Part shown: in pieces, positions 34,687 to 44,900 of the stretch
Position numbering within the stretch: position 1 is the first letter of the stretch
Layout: each line of letters opens with the position of its first letter
Source of the DNA: CAWBRT01 sp963696525
GTDB taxonomy: Bacteria; Acidobacteriota; Terriglobia; Terriglobales; Acidobacteriaceae
Reading direction: 5' to 3'
Length of the DNA stretch: 64,000 bases
Assembly (NCBI GenBank): GCA_963696525.1
Contig: CAVOKO010000008.1
Coordinates: 124,001-188,000 of the forward strand
Translations under genes and position numbers: made by a program
Notes under the pieces: model-generated
Databases searched by the model: none
Told to the model about the DNA's origin: nothing
What the model saw: only the letters and a program-made list of their open reading frames with translations

Positions 34687-35675
34687 CCGACTTGAATTGG
34701 AACGGATGCAAAGTCCTGGTGACTGGGGCAGGGGGATTCATCGGCAGTCACCTGGTTGAACGACTGGTGATACTTGGCGCCCGCGTGACCGCATTCGTAC
34801 GATACACATCCACTGGGCGCTGGGGCTGGCTGGAAGATTCTCCGGCCAAAAACGATATTGAAGTTGTGCTCGGTGACATACGGGACTCATTGAGCGTGCG
34901 CGAGGCTATGCACGGGCGCGACGTCGTCTTTCATTTAGCGGCACTGATTGGAATTCCGTATTCGTATCATGCGCCACAGTCCTATCTGCACACCAACCTG
35001 GAGGGCACGCTCAATGTATTGCAGGCCGCTCGCGAGTTGGGAACGCGACGCGTGGTTTGTACCTCTACTAGTGAAGTTTACGGCACAGCTTTGTATGTCC
35101 CCATCGACGAAAAGCATCCATTGCAGGGCCAGTCGCCGTATTCCGCCACTAAGATAGGAGCCGATAAACTCGCCGAGTCTTACTATCTATCCTTCGGGCT
35201 TCCGGTAGCCATTGCGCGTCCTTTTAATACCTATGGCCCGCGGCAGTCGGCGCGGGCGGTTATTCCTACCCTGATTACGCAAGCCCTGACTGGTTCGGAA
35301 ATACGTTTGGGATCCCTGCTACCAACCCGCGACTTCAACTTCGTAGAGGATACGGTCGAAGGGTTCATCGCAACCGCAGGCAGCGAGCGGGCGATTGGCC
35401 AAGCTATCAATTTTGGCACGGGAGTGGAAATCAGCATCGCCGATCTTGCCATCATGGTCGGAGGTCTGCTCGGCAAAGAACTGAACTTGGTTGCAGAGGA
35501 ACAGCGGGTCCGCCCTTCGAACAGCGAGGTCGTCAGGCTCTGCGCCGACGCGGCAAAAGCCCGTGAACTACTTGGCTGGAGCCCGCGCTTCCCGTTGCAA
35601 GAAGGCCTCCAGCGCACGATCGAATGGGTGCGGCGCAATCTCCAGGAATACCGGACAGGTTTGTATGCCATCTAG
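34683..35675 (+). CDS. NAD-dependent nucleotide-sugar 4,6-dehydratase (LegB-like)
   Basis: A 330-residue extended SDR beginning at TTG 34683, overlapping the PtmE-like stop. VLVTGAGGFIGSHLVERL is the NAD loop. CTSTSEVYGTA carries the active-site Thr, and SPYSATKIGADKLAESY has the Tyr-Lys pair. RPFNTYGPRQSARAVIPT and the C-terminal WSPRFPLQEGLQRTIEW are as in LegB and related dehydratases. LegB makes GDP-4-keto-6-deoxy-GlcNAc in the legionaminate pathway. Unlike the dehydratase at 8863 it is soluble and has the ordinary Tyr, so the locus has two different 4,6-dehydratases, probably for two sugars. Confidence 0.85.
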   Translation: MTDLNWNGCKVLVTGAGGFIGSHLVERLVILGARVTAFVRYTSTGRWGWLEDSPAKNDIEVVLGDIRDSLSVREAMHGRDVVFHLAALIGIPYSYHAPQSYLHTNLEGTLNVLQAARELGTRRVVCTSTSEVYGTALYVPIDEKHPLQGQSPYSATKIGADKLAESYYLSFGLPVAIARPFNTYGPRQSARAVIPTLITQALTGSEIRLGSLLPTRDFNFVEDTVEGFIATAGSERAIGQAINFGTGVEISIADLAIMVGGLLGKELNLVAEEQRVRPSNSEVVRLCADAAKARELLGWSPRFPLQEGLQRTIEWVRRNLQEYRTGLYAI

Positions 35676-35741
35676 TCTCCCCTTTCGCCGCAATCGTATT
35701 CTCCCTCTTGCTGAGCCAGCGACCGCGGCGCGGAGGTCCAT

Positions 35742-37250
35742 TTGGCCCAAGCCTTAGCACAGCCTGCACCCACCATGCCGGCTGATGCTGTTTCGCCGCC
35801 TAACTTCACCGGTTTGGCAACTCGAGTGGCGCGTGCCTCGGCCGTTTATGGCTTGGCCAACTTCGGTATTCGCGCCTTGAATTTCCTGCTGTTGCCGGTC
35901 TACACGCGGTATTTATCGCCGCTGGACTACGGCACGATGGCAATGGCGGAGACGGTGGCCAGCATCCTGCTGTTGGTTTTCGGACTCGGCATTGACGGTT
36001 CGATTCAGCGATTGTACTTTCAGTATGCTGACGAGCCCGACGAACTTCGACGCTTCGTGAGCAGCGTTCTTAAGTTTATGCTTGCCTTGGAAGCAGTCGT
36101 AGTGCTGGTGACGCTTACGATTGGCTCGCCCCTACTTCACTACCTGGCACCTGCTTTCGCGGTACCTTTCCGATACATTGCTTGGGCCATCGCCACGGCT
36201 GCGGCAATGCAGTTTGTTCAATATCGACTTATATTGTTCCAGGCTGAACACCGGCCTAAGGCATTCGCCGCTCTATCCTTCTTCGCATTCGTGTTGACGG
36301 CTTCGATTACGCTGATTCTCATAGCGCTTGCTCGCCGAGGCGCGGCCGGCATGCTGGTTGGCAAGCTTTCGGCGGCCTTGGTCGTCTTCGCAATCGCAAT
36401 TTATTTTGCTCGCAGTTCGTTTCGCACCCAATTTGACTGGCACAAGATGCGCGAGACTCTCTCGATGGGAGCCATGCTCGTACCGCATCAGCTCATGGCA
36501 GGGGGGCTGATCGCGGGAGACAGATTCATTCTTCAGCATTACCGCGACCTACGCGAAATCGGCCTGTATGCGATCGCTTACACGTTTGGAATGGTCATGT
36601 CACTGGTAACCTTATCCTTGAGCCAGTCATGGACTCCGATCTATTTCGATCTGGCACGCAGCGATGAAGGGCAGCGCAGGCTTGGCCGGATATGCTCTGA
36701 ATTGTTCATCGGAATGGCTGCCGTGGCGTGCTTCGGGGCTTTGATCGCACAGGACTTCATTGCGCGGTTCCTGAATGAACGCTACGTGACAGCAGGAAGG
36801 GTTGTCCCCTGGATCATAGGAGCCTATCTGGCGCATGCCATGTTTTCTATTTTTAGCTTGGCGGTACTGCAGGGTAAGAGAACGCAATGGCTGATGCTCG
36901 TCAGCTTTGTCGCCCTGACAGTCAATACTGCTCTTAATTTTGCCTTGATCCCTATTTGGGGAATGTACGGTGCCGCCTATGCGACCGCGGCCGCGTACGT
37001 CGTCGAGGCGGTTGTCATGTACTTCGTAGCGCAACGTACCTATCGCCTCAACTACGATCTACGGCGCATGACTGCCGGTTCCTGTATCTTCGCGGCGGCG
37101 CTCATCGTTACGCAGGTCCCGTGGGCGGCTCACTATCGTCCGGTTGTGATGATAATTGCCGGGATTACCTGTCTTGGGTTGCTAAGCATGTTGGGATTGA
37201 AACGAACCGTCATGCTGCTACTCCGCCGAACCGGCGGTCTGCAATCCTAA
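35742..37250 (+). CDS. Wzx-like polysaccharide flippase
   Basis: A 502-residue MATE/MOP-family membrane protein with about 14 predicted helices. The N-terminal SAVYGLANFGIRALNFLLL, followed by PVYTRYLSPLDYGTMAMAE, is the hallmark of polysaccharide biosynthesis flippases. GLYAIAYTFGMVMSLVTLS and GAYLAHAMFSIFSLAVLQG lie in the second half. It moves undecaprenyl-linked repeat units across the inner membrane, so the pathway is Wzx/Wzy-type. TTG 35742 is the first possible start, and an ATG at 35775 is equally possible. It lies between the LegB-like gene and the putative sugar transferase. Confidence 0.87.
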   Translation: MAQALAQPAPTMPADAVSPPNFTGLATRVARASAVYGLANFGIRALNFLLLPVYTRYLSPLDYGTMAMAETVASILLLVFGLGIDGSIQRLYFQYADEPDELRRFVSSVLKFMLALEAVVVLVTLTIGSPLLHYLAPAFAVPFRYIAWAIATAAAMQFVQYRLILFQAEHRPKAFAALSFFAFVLTASITLILIALARRGAAGMLVGKLSAALVVFAIAIYFARSSFRTQFDWHKMRETLSMGAMLVPHQLMAGGLIAGDRFILQHYRDLREIGLYAIAYTFGMVMSLVTLSLSQSWTPIYFDLARSDEGQRRLGRICSELFIGMAAVACFGALIAQDFIARFLNERYVTAGRVVPWIIGAYLAHAMFSIFSLAVLQGKRTQWLMLVSFVALTVNTALNFALIPIWGMYGAAYATAAAYVVEAVVMYFVAQRTYRLNYDLRRMTAGSCIFAAALIVTQVPWAAHYRPVVMIIAGITCLGLLSMLGLKRTVMLLLRRTGGLQS

Positions 37251-37254
37251 GCCT

Positions 37255-38217
37255 GTGAGCGTGATTCTGATGTTGAAATCTTTGGCAAAACGTCTGCCGC
37301 ATTGGTTGCTGTTGCGTTTGTTCCACGCCCATTACCTGCATGGCCAAGCTAGACTGGCTCGCGACGTTGCTTGCTTCGCCCGCCTACCGCTGCTGGAGAC
37401 TTTGAACCTTGGTCAATTAAAAACGAGCGACACCGTATTTGTACTTGGCAGTGGCTGGTCGATTAACGACATCGTGGAGGAGCGGTGGAGAATCATCGCC
37501 CGTCACGATTCGATCGGCTTCAATTTCTGGCCAGTTCATGCGTTTGTTCCGCGCATATTCGTCTTTGAAAGTCTCCTGTATGAGGAAGAAGAAGAGCGCC
37601 AGTTCATGTTCAGGATGTTAAAGAAAGTTATCGAGCAGCGAGCGGAGGACTACGCCAATACGGTAAAGATCGTAACCGAAGTGCAGCCGCCGGGCCTACG
37701 TCAGTTGGCGACGGAACTATGTGAAGAGTTCCGAAAGAATCTGTATGTTGGCTATACCGCTCCGGTGATTGCGCGTACCGAACTGGAATTGACGGCAGGA
37801 CTCGACTATTTGAGGAAGCGGGGCGAATTCGAAGTTTCTAATTGTGTCCCCTGGCTTTTTAAGTATGGTGGTTCCGTCATCGCGATGCTGAGTCTAGCCG
37901 TACGAATGGGCTACAAGCGCATTGTGCTGTGCGGAATAGACCTGGGCATGCAAGACTACTTCTATCATCATCGAGAGCGTTACCCGGAGAGTGCAGACTG
38001 GGAGTTTGCCCCCCGCCGTGACCCACACCTTACTACGCGGCGCTTACCCTGGATGGTCCCGGCCCAACAGGTCATTTACGAATTTAATCGCCGATTGCTG
38101 AAACCGGCCGGCATTGCACTTTTTGTAGAGAACCGCAGCTCCACCCTTTTCCCGCAAGTGCCGGAAGCGCCCAAATCCTTGTTCGAAGAATTGGCTGATA
38201 GCTCGCCGGCAGTCTGA
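37255..38217 (+). CDS. putative sugar transferase, DUF115/Maf-like or sialyltransferase-like
   Basis: A 320-residue protein, GTG start five bases after the flippase. DTVFVLGSGWSINDIVEE near residue 60 resembles the G-x-G-x-S-L-x-D/E loop of DUF115/Maf-type and GT42-type nonulosonate transferases. SIGFNFWPVHAFVPRIFVFES follows as their N-x-F region. GYKRIVLCGIDLGMQDYFYHH near residue 220 resembles the V-G-x-D-L segment. Maf proteins attach nonulosonic acids to flagellin, and GT42 enzymes attach sialic acid to lipooligosaccharide. Being last in the nonulosonate operon, it is the best candidate for the CMP-nonulosonate transferase. The family assignment is from motif patterns only. Confidence 0.55.
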   Translation: MSVILMLKSLAKRLPHWLLLRLFHAHYLHGQARLARDVACFARLPLLETLNLGQLKTSDTVFVLGSGWSINDIVEERWRIIARHDSIGFNFWPVHAFVPRIFVFESLLYEEEEERQFMFRMLKKVIEQRAEDYANTVKIVTEVQPPGLRQLATELCEEFRKNLYVGYTAPVIARTELELTAGLDYLRKRGEFEVSNCVPWLFKYGGSVIAMLSLAVRMGYKRIVLCGIDLGMQDYFYHHRERYPESADWEFAPRRDPHLTTRRLPWMVPAQQVIYEFNRRLLKPAGIALFVENRSSTLFPQVPEAPKSLFEELADSSPAV

Positions 38218-38432
38218 TTCTACATACTTTCTTAATACAGGCTTTTTGAATATAAGGGGTTTCTCCGCACGCCGGTCCTCGCCTTGGCAAGAGCCGAAGT
38301 AACCGCATGACAGCCTACTGGTTTGCAACGGTCGATTCTGCGGGCGTTGACTACATTCGGTGACAGGTAGGTTACTTTGCTATAAAGCAATTCTGCAGTA
38401 CAGCAAACCACACGATAGAAAGCTAAATCGAC

Positions 38433-38993
38433 TCAGCGAGAACCGGCGCCGAAGCTATACTTCAGACCGAAGCCGAATCGCACCATACGGGTTTTGATTC
38501 CGTTGAAGCTAGGATTGCCCTCGTAGTCACCAGACAATCGCGCCGACAGCGGCCCGAGCAGCACTACATCCGAGCCACCTCCAAGTATGTAAGAGAAACC
38601 ATTGATGTAGGGCTCATTCGGTCCGGTGATTGTCTCTTTGTATCGCGAGTATCCGAACAATCCTCTAGCGAAAGGTTGGAACCGCGAGGATAGAAAGAAC
38701 CGGTACGTTGGCCCGCCTCGAAAACCGTACTCGCGGAGCCCCACAAAATTCGACTTCAACAGATCGGCCTCGCTTGTGATACCCAGGTGCCTCATAAAGA
38801 AGTGCGTAAGCGCGACCTCCCCACCCGAGCCCGTATTCGCGTTATCGCGAACCAGAACGATTCCGTTCACTGCGAGATCATTACTGTTGCTTGAAACCTT
38901 CGATAAAGCTGGTGCCGGCAGCAACGTCTGGGCCCACGCCGATACAGCGAGAGAGAGCAAAGGGATCAGTACCAATATCGATCGTAATCTCAC
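38433..38993 (-). CDS. small outer-membrane beta-barrel-like protein
   Basis: A 186-residue protein from GTG 38993, which has GGAGG seven bases upstream; the open frame upstream is spurious. Residues 4-23 are a signal peptide ending AWAQ. The rest alternates polar and hydrophobic residues as in a small barrel: FRGGPTYRFFL, FARGLFGYSRYK, YILGGGSDVVL, RLSGDYEGN and MVRFGFGLKYSFG. The final aromatic Phe pattern near the C-terminus fits barrel assembly. It resembles OmpA-like or OprF-like eight-stranded barrels common in acidobacteria. It is encoded downstream of the giant protein on the same strand, separated by 303 bases. Function unknown. Confidence 0.7.
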   Translation of the reverse strand: MRLRSILVLIPLLSLAVSAWAQTLLPAPALSKVSSNSNDLAVNGIVLVRDNANTGSGGEVALTHFFMRHLGITSEADLLKSNFVGLREYGFRGGPTYRFFLSSRFQPFARGLFGYSRYKETITGPNEPYINGFSYILGGGSDVVLLGPLSARLSGDYEGNPSFNGIKTRMVRFGFGLKYSFGAGSR

Positions 38994-39296
38994 ATTACCT
39001 CCGACTAGGGCAGCAGGTTGTCTGAAAGTAAAAATATAGCACAAAGCAGACGAATACTAATTAAAATTCTTGCCCATGGTGGGCGTAGTCTTCTTCCTTT
39101 CTTCCTGCCTCAACACTCCGCCGAAAACGCCTTTCAGACCTTACTCGCCTCTCGTCCGTGAAATCACCTAGACGCGCGTGAAGATGCAAAGCCACTCTTC
39201 TACCGTCGCCGGATATGTCGCCTCTAGGGCCGGACAAGTCTCCCTACCTATAAGAAATCAATATCTCCTCTTTGCGCCACATCAGGCGCGCATAAC
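38994..39296. other. gap between giant gene and barrel gene
   Basis: 303 bases with no gene. Just after the giant gene's stop, GCGCC and GGCGC pair around six bases (minus strand), but no T-run follows, so it is not called a terminator. The GGAGG site at the far end belongs to the barrel gene. Confidence 0.4.
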
Positions 39297-41027
39297 TTAA
39301 TTACCAACCGGACCTTTGATCGTGATCGTGTACGTCCCAGTTACCACTCCGCTTGCGGTCAGTCCGGGAGCAACCGCAATCGCCCTGACCGTGGTCGTAC
39401 TGTTCACCGCGATCGTCCCCATGTACGGCGTCGAATTCACCGTCGGGATCGAACCATCGAGCGTGTAGTAGATTGCCGCCGCCGAGTTGCTATCCGTCAG
39501 CGTGACCGACTGCGCCGCCGTGTAGCTCTTTGGCGGCGGCGCTAAGGCCGGGGTCGGAGTCAGAATACTGTACACCCCGCTTGCCACCGTGCTCAACGTC
39601 AATCCAGAGGCAACTGCAATCGCCTTGATCGTCGTCGTGGCACTTACCGGGATTGTCCCCGTGTACAGCGTCGAATTCGCCGTCGGCGTGGTGCCGTCGA
39701 GCGTGTAGTAGATCGCCACCGCCGAGTTGGTATCCAGCAAGCTCACCGTTTGTCCCGAGCTAAAGCTGCCCGGCAGGGGCGAGAACGTCGGCGTAGGCGC
39801 CTGGATCGTGTACGTCCCAGTTACCACTCCGCTTGCGGTCAGTCCGGGAGCAACCGCAATCGCCCTGACCGTGGTCGTACTGTTCACCGCGATCGTCCCC
39901 ATGTACGGCGTCGAATTCACCGTCGGGATCGAGCCATCAAGCGTGTAGTAGATTGCCGCCGCCGAGTTGCTATCCGTCAGCGTGACCGACTGCGCCGCCG
40001 TGTAGCTCCTTGGCGTCGGCGCTAAGGCCGGGGTCGGAGTCAGAATACTGTACACCCCGCTCGCCACCGTGCTCAACGTCAATCCAGAGGCAACTGCAAT
40101 CGCCTTGATCGTCGTCGTGGCATTTACCGAAATCGGCGTCGTGTACAGCGTCGAACCGCTGGTCGGCGTGGTGCCGTCGAGCGTGTAGTAGATCGCCACC
40201 GCCGAGTTGGTATCCAGCAAGCTCACCGTTTGTCCCGAGCTAAAGCTGCCCGGCAGGGGCGAGAACGTCGGCGTAGGCGCCTGGATCGTGTACGTCCCAG
40301 TTACCACTCCGCTTGCGGTCAGTCCGGGAGCAACCGCAATCGCCCTGACCGTGGTCGTACTGTTCACCGCGATCGTCCCCATGTACGGCGTCGAATTCAC
40401 CGTCGGGATCGAGCCATCAAGCGTGTAGTAGATTGCCGCAGCCGAGTTGCCGTCCGTCAGCGTGACCGACTGCGCCGTCGTGTAGCTCCTTGGCGTCGGC
40501 GCTAAGGCCGGGGTCGGAGTCAGAATACTGTACACCCCGCTCGCCACCGTGCTCAACGTCAATCCAGAGGCAACTGCAATCGCCTTGATCGTCGTCGTGG
40601 CACTTACCGGGATTGTCCCCGTGTACAGCGTCGAATTCGCCGTCGGCGTGGTGCCGTCGAGCGTGTAGTAGATCGCCACCGCCGAGTTGCTATCCAGCAA
40701 GCTCACCGTTTGTCCCGAGCTAAAGCTGCCCGGCAGGGGCGAGAACGTCGGCGTAGGCGCCTGGATCGTGTACGTCCCAGTTACCACCCCGCTTACGGTC
40801 AGTCCGGGAGCAACCGCAATCGCCCTGACCGTGGTCGTACTGTTCACCGCGATCGTCCCCATGTACGGCGTCGAATTCACCGTCGGGATCGAGCCATCAA
40901 GCGTGTAGTAGATTGCCGCCGCCGAGTTGCTATCCGTCAGCGTGACCGACTGCGCCGCCGTGTAGCTCCTTGGCGTCGGCGCTAAGGCCGGGGTCGGAGT
41001 CAGAATACTGTACACCCCGCTCGCCAC
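39297..41027 (-). pseudogene. C-terminal part of giant repeat protein, third reading frame
   Basis: Open frame of 576 residues containing seven chitobiase/hexosaminidase-C-terminal-like units in alternating types, each with an A-I-YYTLDG core, ending TYTITIKGPVGN and a stop at 39297. It has no start signal of its own and continues the giant protein at 41681-53089 if two one-base insertions (extra G near 41996 and near 41035, in the sequence as given) are removed. It is listed separately because as sequenced it would not be translated with the rest. Confidence 0.6.
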
Positions 41028-41988
41028 CGTGCTCGAACGTCAATCCAGAGGCAACTGCAATCGCCTTGATCGTCGTCGTGGCATTTACCGAAATCGGCGT
41101 CGTGTACAGCGTCGAACCGCTGGTCGGCGTGGTGCCGTCGAGCGTGTAGTAGATCGCCACCGCCGAGTTGGTATCCAGCAAGCTCACCGTTTGTCCCGAG
41201 CTAAAGCTGCCCGGCAGGGGCGAGAACGTCGGCGTAGGCGCCTGGATCGTGTACGTCCCAGTTACCACCCCGCTTACGGTCAGTCCGGGAGCAACCGCAA
41301 TCGCCCTGACTGTGGTCGTACTGTTCACCGCGATCGCCCCCATGTACGGCGTCGAATTCACCGTCGGGATCGAGCCATCAAGCGTGTAGTAGATTGCCGC
41401 AGCCAAATTGCTATCCGTCAGCGTGACCGACTGCGCCGCCGTGTAGCTCCTTGGCGTCGGCGATAAGGCCGGGGTGGGAGTCAGAATACTGTATACCCCG
41501 CTCGCCACCGTGCTCAACGTCAATCCGGAGGCAACTGCAATCGCCTTGATCGTCGTCGTGGCATTTACCGAAATCGGCGTCGTGTACAGCGTCGAACCGC
41601 TGGTCGGCGTGGTGCCGTCGAGCGTGTAGTAGATCGCCACCGCCGAGTTGCTATCCAGCAAGCTCACCGTTTGTCCCGAGCTAAAGCTGCCCGGCAGGGG
41701 CGAGAACGTCGGCGTAGGCGCCTGGATCGTGTACGTCCCAGTTACCACTCCGCTTGCGGTCAGTCCGGGAGCAACCGCAATCGCCCTGACTGTGGTCGTA
41801 CTGTTCACCGCGATCGCCCCCATGTACGGCGTCGAATTCACCGTCGGGATCGAGCCATCGAGCGTGTAGTAGATCGCCGCAGCCGAGTTGCCGTCCGTCA
41901 GCGTGACCGACTGCGCCGTCGTGTAGCTCCTTGGCGTCGGCGCTAAGGCCGGGGTGGGAGTCAGAATACTGTATACCCCGCTCGCCAC
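40930..41988 (-). pseudogene. middle part of giant repeat protein, second reading frame
   Basis: Open frame of 352 residues with four chitobiase-like units that connect the frame of 41681-53089 to that of 39297-41027. Meaningful repeat sequence runs from about 41990 down to 41036. After the second insertion the frame goes on as nonsense (FEHGGERGVQYS). It has no start codon context of its own. Real translation would need frameshifting, or the insertions may be assembly or mutational events. Confidence 0.55.
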
Positions 41989-44900
41989 CGTGCTCGAACG
42001 TCAATCCGGAGGCAACTGCAATCGCCTTGATCGTCGTCGTGGCATTTACCGAAATCGGCGTCGTGTACAGCGTCGAACCGCTGGTCGGCGTGGTGCCGTT
42101 GAGCGTGTAGTAGATCGCCACCGCCGAGTTGCTATCCAGCAAGCTCACCGTTTGTCCCGAGCTAAAGCTGCCCGGCAGGGGCGAGAACGTCGGCGCGACG
42201 AGTGGTGCCTGAATCGTGTACAGACCAACGGCCACAGCGCTTGGCAAGGGCTGTGCGGAGGCAAGCGCAATCGCCTTGATCGTGGTCGTACTACTGACTT
42301 TGATCGGCAGGGTGTACGGCGTCGAATTCACCGTCGGGATCGAGCCATCGAGCGTGTAGTAGATCGCCGCAGCCGAGTTGCCGTCCGTCAGCGTGACCGA
42401 CTGCGTTCCGGAATAGGTATTCGGCAGCGGCTTAAACGTCGGTGTTGTCGGCACGATATTAATCGGCTGGGTCTGCGGGTTCGACTGTGCCTGATAGTTG
42501 GTGTCGCCACTATAGGTCACCGATACCAGGTGAGAAGCCACAGAAAGTCCACTACCTAACTGCAACGTGTAGGCGCCATTCACCAGGGCCACGGTCTGGC
42601 CCGAGCTACCGTCGATCTGGTAGGTGAAGGTTCCGGTCGGTACGACACTCCCTATTTGATTGACGCTCATGGTCAACGACAAATTGGTGCCGTAAGGAAT
42701 CGGGTTACTACCATTCTGCGAAAGATAGAGATTGATGATGCTAGCATTCCCGACACCGGTCCCGCTCAGTTGCACTGTTACAGGGGTATTAACCGCGTAG
42801 CTTAACAGGGTTTGGCTGGCTGATAACGGTGCAGCCTTGGTCGGCTGGCTCGTAACTACAATACCGCAGCCATAGCCAGCAAGAAGCGGCGTCGCGCCCG
42901 TCATGTCGCAGCCATTCGTTGCCGTACCGGTCGCAAGGAAGCTGCTGTAATCCCCCGTGCCCTGCCAAGCCGGCTGCTGGAACGTCAGCGTCTGGTTGCC
43001 GATGCTCCACATCGTCAGCGTTTGCCCAGGTCCTGTGGTTCCGAGTGTTTGTGGAGCAAACGTGAGACTCGCCTGCGAACGAGCTACCTTTACGACCTGG
43101 TTGGCGGCCGCGTCGGCAATGTACACGTCACCTTTCCCCACAACGAAAGCCCGCACGGGACCCAGCAAGCCGGTGCCGATCGCAATTTGATCGGTGCCTG
43201 GGTAATTACCGTTCTCATACGGAACCATCACGACGCGCGCATTCCCGGCGTCGGTGACATAGACGTTGCCCGCAGCATCGACACTTACGCCTGTGGGCTG
43301 GCTGAAGCTGCCGATATTCAAATGAGTAGCAGGGTTGTAGTTGCTGTTTGTCTCCGGAACTTTGACGACCCAGCCACTGCCGGCGTCCGCCACGTACAGG
43401 TTGCCTTGAGTATCCAGTGCGACGCCAGCGATATTCGTAAACCCGCTGGCCGCTACAAACTGACCGGCAACGTTCAGGGCACCGTTGCTGAACGGCACCA
43501 CGACCACCTGTTGCGGGTAGGCGACAAACAGATACCCCAGCGAATTCACCGTAATCGCCTTCGGCTGACCGTAATCCACCCCGGTGATGTTGCTGTTTGA
43601 ATTATTGAGCAGCACCACTTGGTCTGTGCTGTTTAGGGTTCCGTTTTCGTTTGGAACCATAACAACTTGGCCGTTATCGGCTCCCGCGGTGCCCGCATCT
43701 ACGATGTAGACATTGCCCGCGCCATCAACCGTCAAATCAATTGGGGTCACCAGGTTCGCACCAACCTGCGTCTCGGTGCTCGGATCGGGCGGCCAGCCTG
43801 CTGTTCCCGCGGGTATCCGCACCACTAGGTTGCTGGGTGCGCGCTGGTCGGCTACGTAGACGTTGCCGTTCCAGTCGACCCACACTGACTGCGGAGTATT
43901 GATTGACATCGCGCTCTGGACCGCGGGGTTCAGCGCCACCAGCGCGCCCGTGCCGGTGCCGCCGATGTATCGCATGGCAGCCGGCCGATTGTTCTGGTCA
44001 TAGAGCACCACCGCGCCCTGCCGATATCCCGGGGCTTGAGGAGTAAAGGTTACATTGATGTAGCAGGTGTCACCCGCGCTGTAAGCATGACTCACCGCGC
44101 AACTGTCGCCACCGGCATCCGTGAAGTCAACGCTCGTCAAACCACCCTTGGACAGTACGGCCCAGTTTTGCAACGTGAACCCTGTGTACGCAGGGATAAG
44201 TACTCTTGTTCCTGCCGTCGACGGCGGTGTCGGCAGCGACTGCTGACCTACCGCCACCGAACCGAAGTCCTGCCGCGCAAACGGTGGCGCTACGGAATCA
44301 GGAGCGGAGGCGGAGCCGGAGTACGAAGCATCGCCGCTGTAAGTGGCGGTGATGTTTTGCGGTCCAACATGACTGGACTGCCCGAAGTTCAAAGTCGCCG
44401 TCGCCGTCGTGGAACTGACCGCAGTTACGGAGACCTGATTAGTAAAGTAGGGGCTGGAAAAAGTTACGTGCCCAGTAGGCGCCGTCCCGGTACTGGTTCC
44501 CGTGACCGTCACCGTCGCTGTCAGGGTCACGCTGCCCGGTATCTCAGGAAGCGAACTCGCGTTGTCTGTCAGGGTAGTTGTGGTTGGAACTAGAGTCGAA
44601 ACCGTCGTCACCGTAACCGTGATAGCGGATGACACACTTGACGCGTAATTCGCATCTCCCGGATAAGACGCCGTGATGCTGTTGCTGCCCATAAGCAGTT
44701 GACTGCCGCTAACAGACAAGCTCGCCGTGCTGGTTGTGGCGTTAGACGCCATCAGCGCGAAGGAGCCCAGTATATTCGTTCCGTTATAGAACGTAACTGT
44801 ACCGGTCGGCGACACGCTGCCGCTCCCGGAAACCGTAGCCGTCAGCAACGTGCTGCCGTTCGCCTGAATGCTGCCCGGATTCGCGCCAAGCACCGTCGAG

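Larger units (their letters stand above)
39297..42440 (-). repeat. tandem 480-bp supra-repeat, 13 chitobiase-C-terminal-like units
   Basis: Two alternating unit types of about 80 codons each (one with LPGSFSSGQTVSLLDSNSAV, the other with SYTAAQSVTLTDSNSAAAIY) form a 480-base period repeated about six and a half times. Copies are almost identical in DNA, with substitutions shared between copies, which indicates recent duplication or gene conversion. Known CHB_HEX_C_1-like domains are Ig-like modules on secreted proteins. Here they form a stalk or wall-proximal end. Both insertion-bearing units have the extra base in the same place. Confidence 0.85.

Noticed and set aside
39727..41946. Repeated plus-strand frames of 73 and 91 codons across the tandem repeats
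   Set aside because: They recur with the 480-base period because the DNA repeats. The coding strand is minus, and they have no ribosome-binding sites or family resemblance.
39297..42440. CRISPR-like array
   Set aside because: The period is 480 bases of coding repeats without spacer-repeat structure. No cas genes are present.
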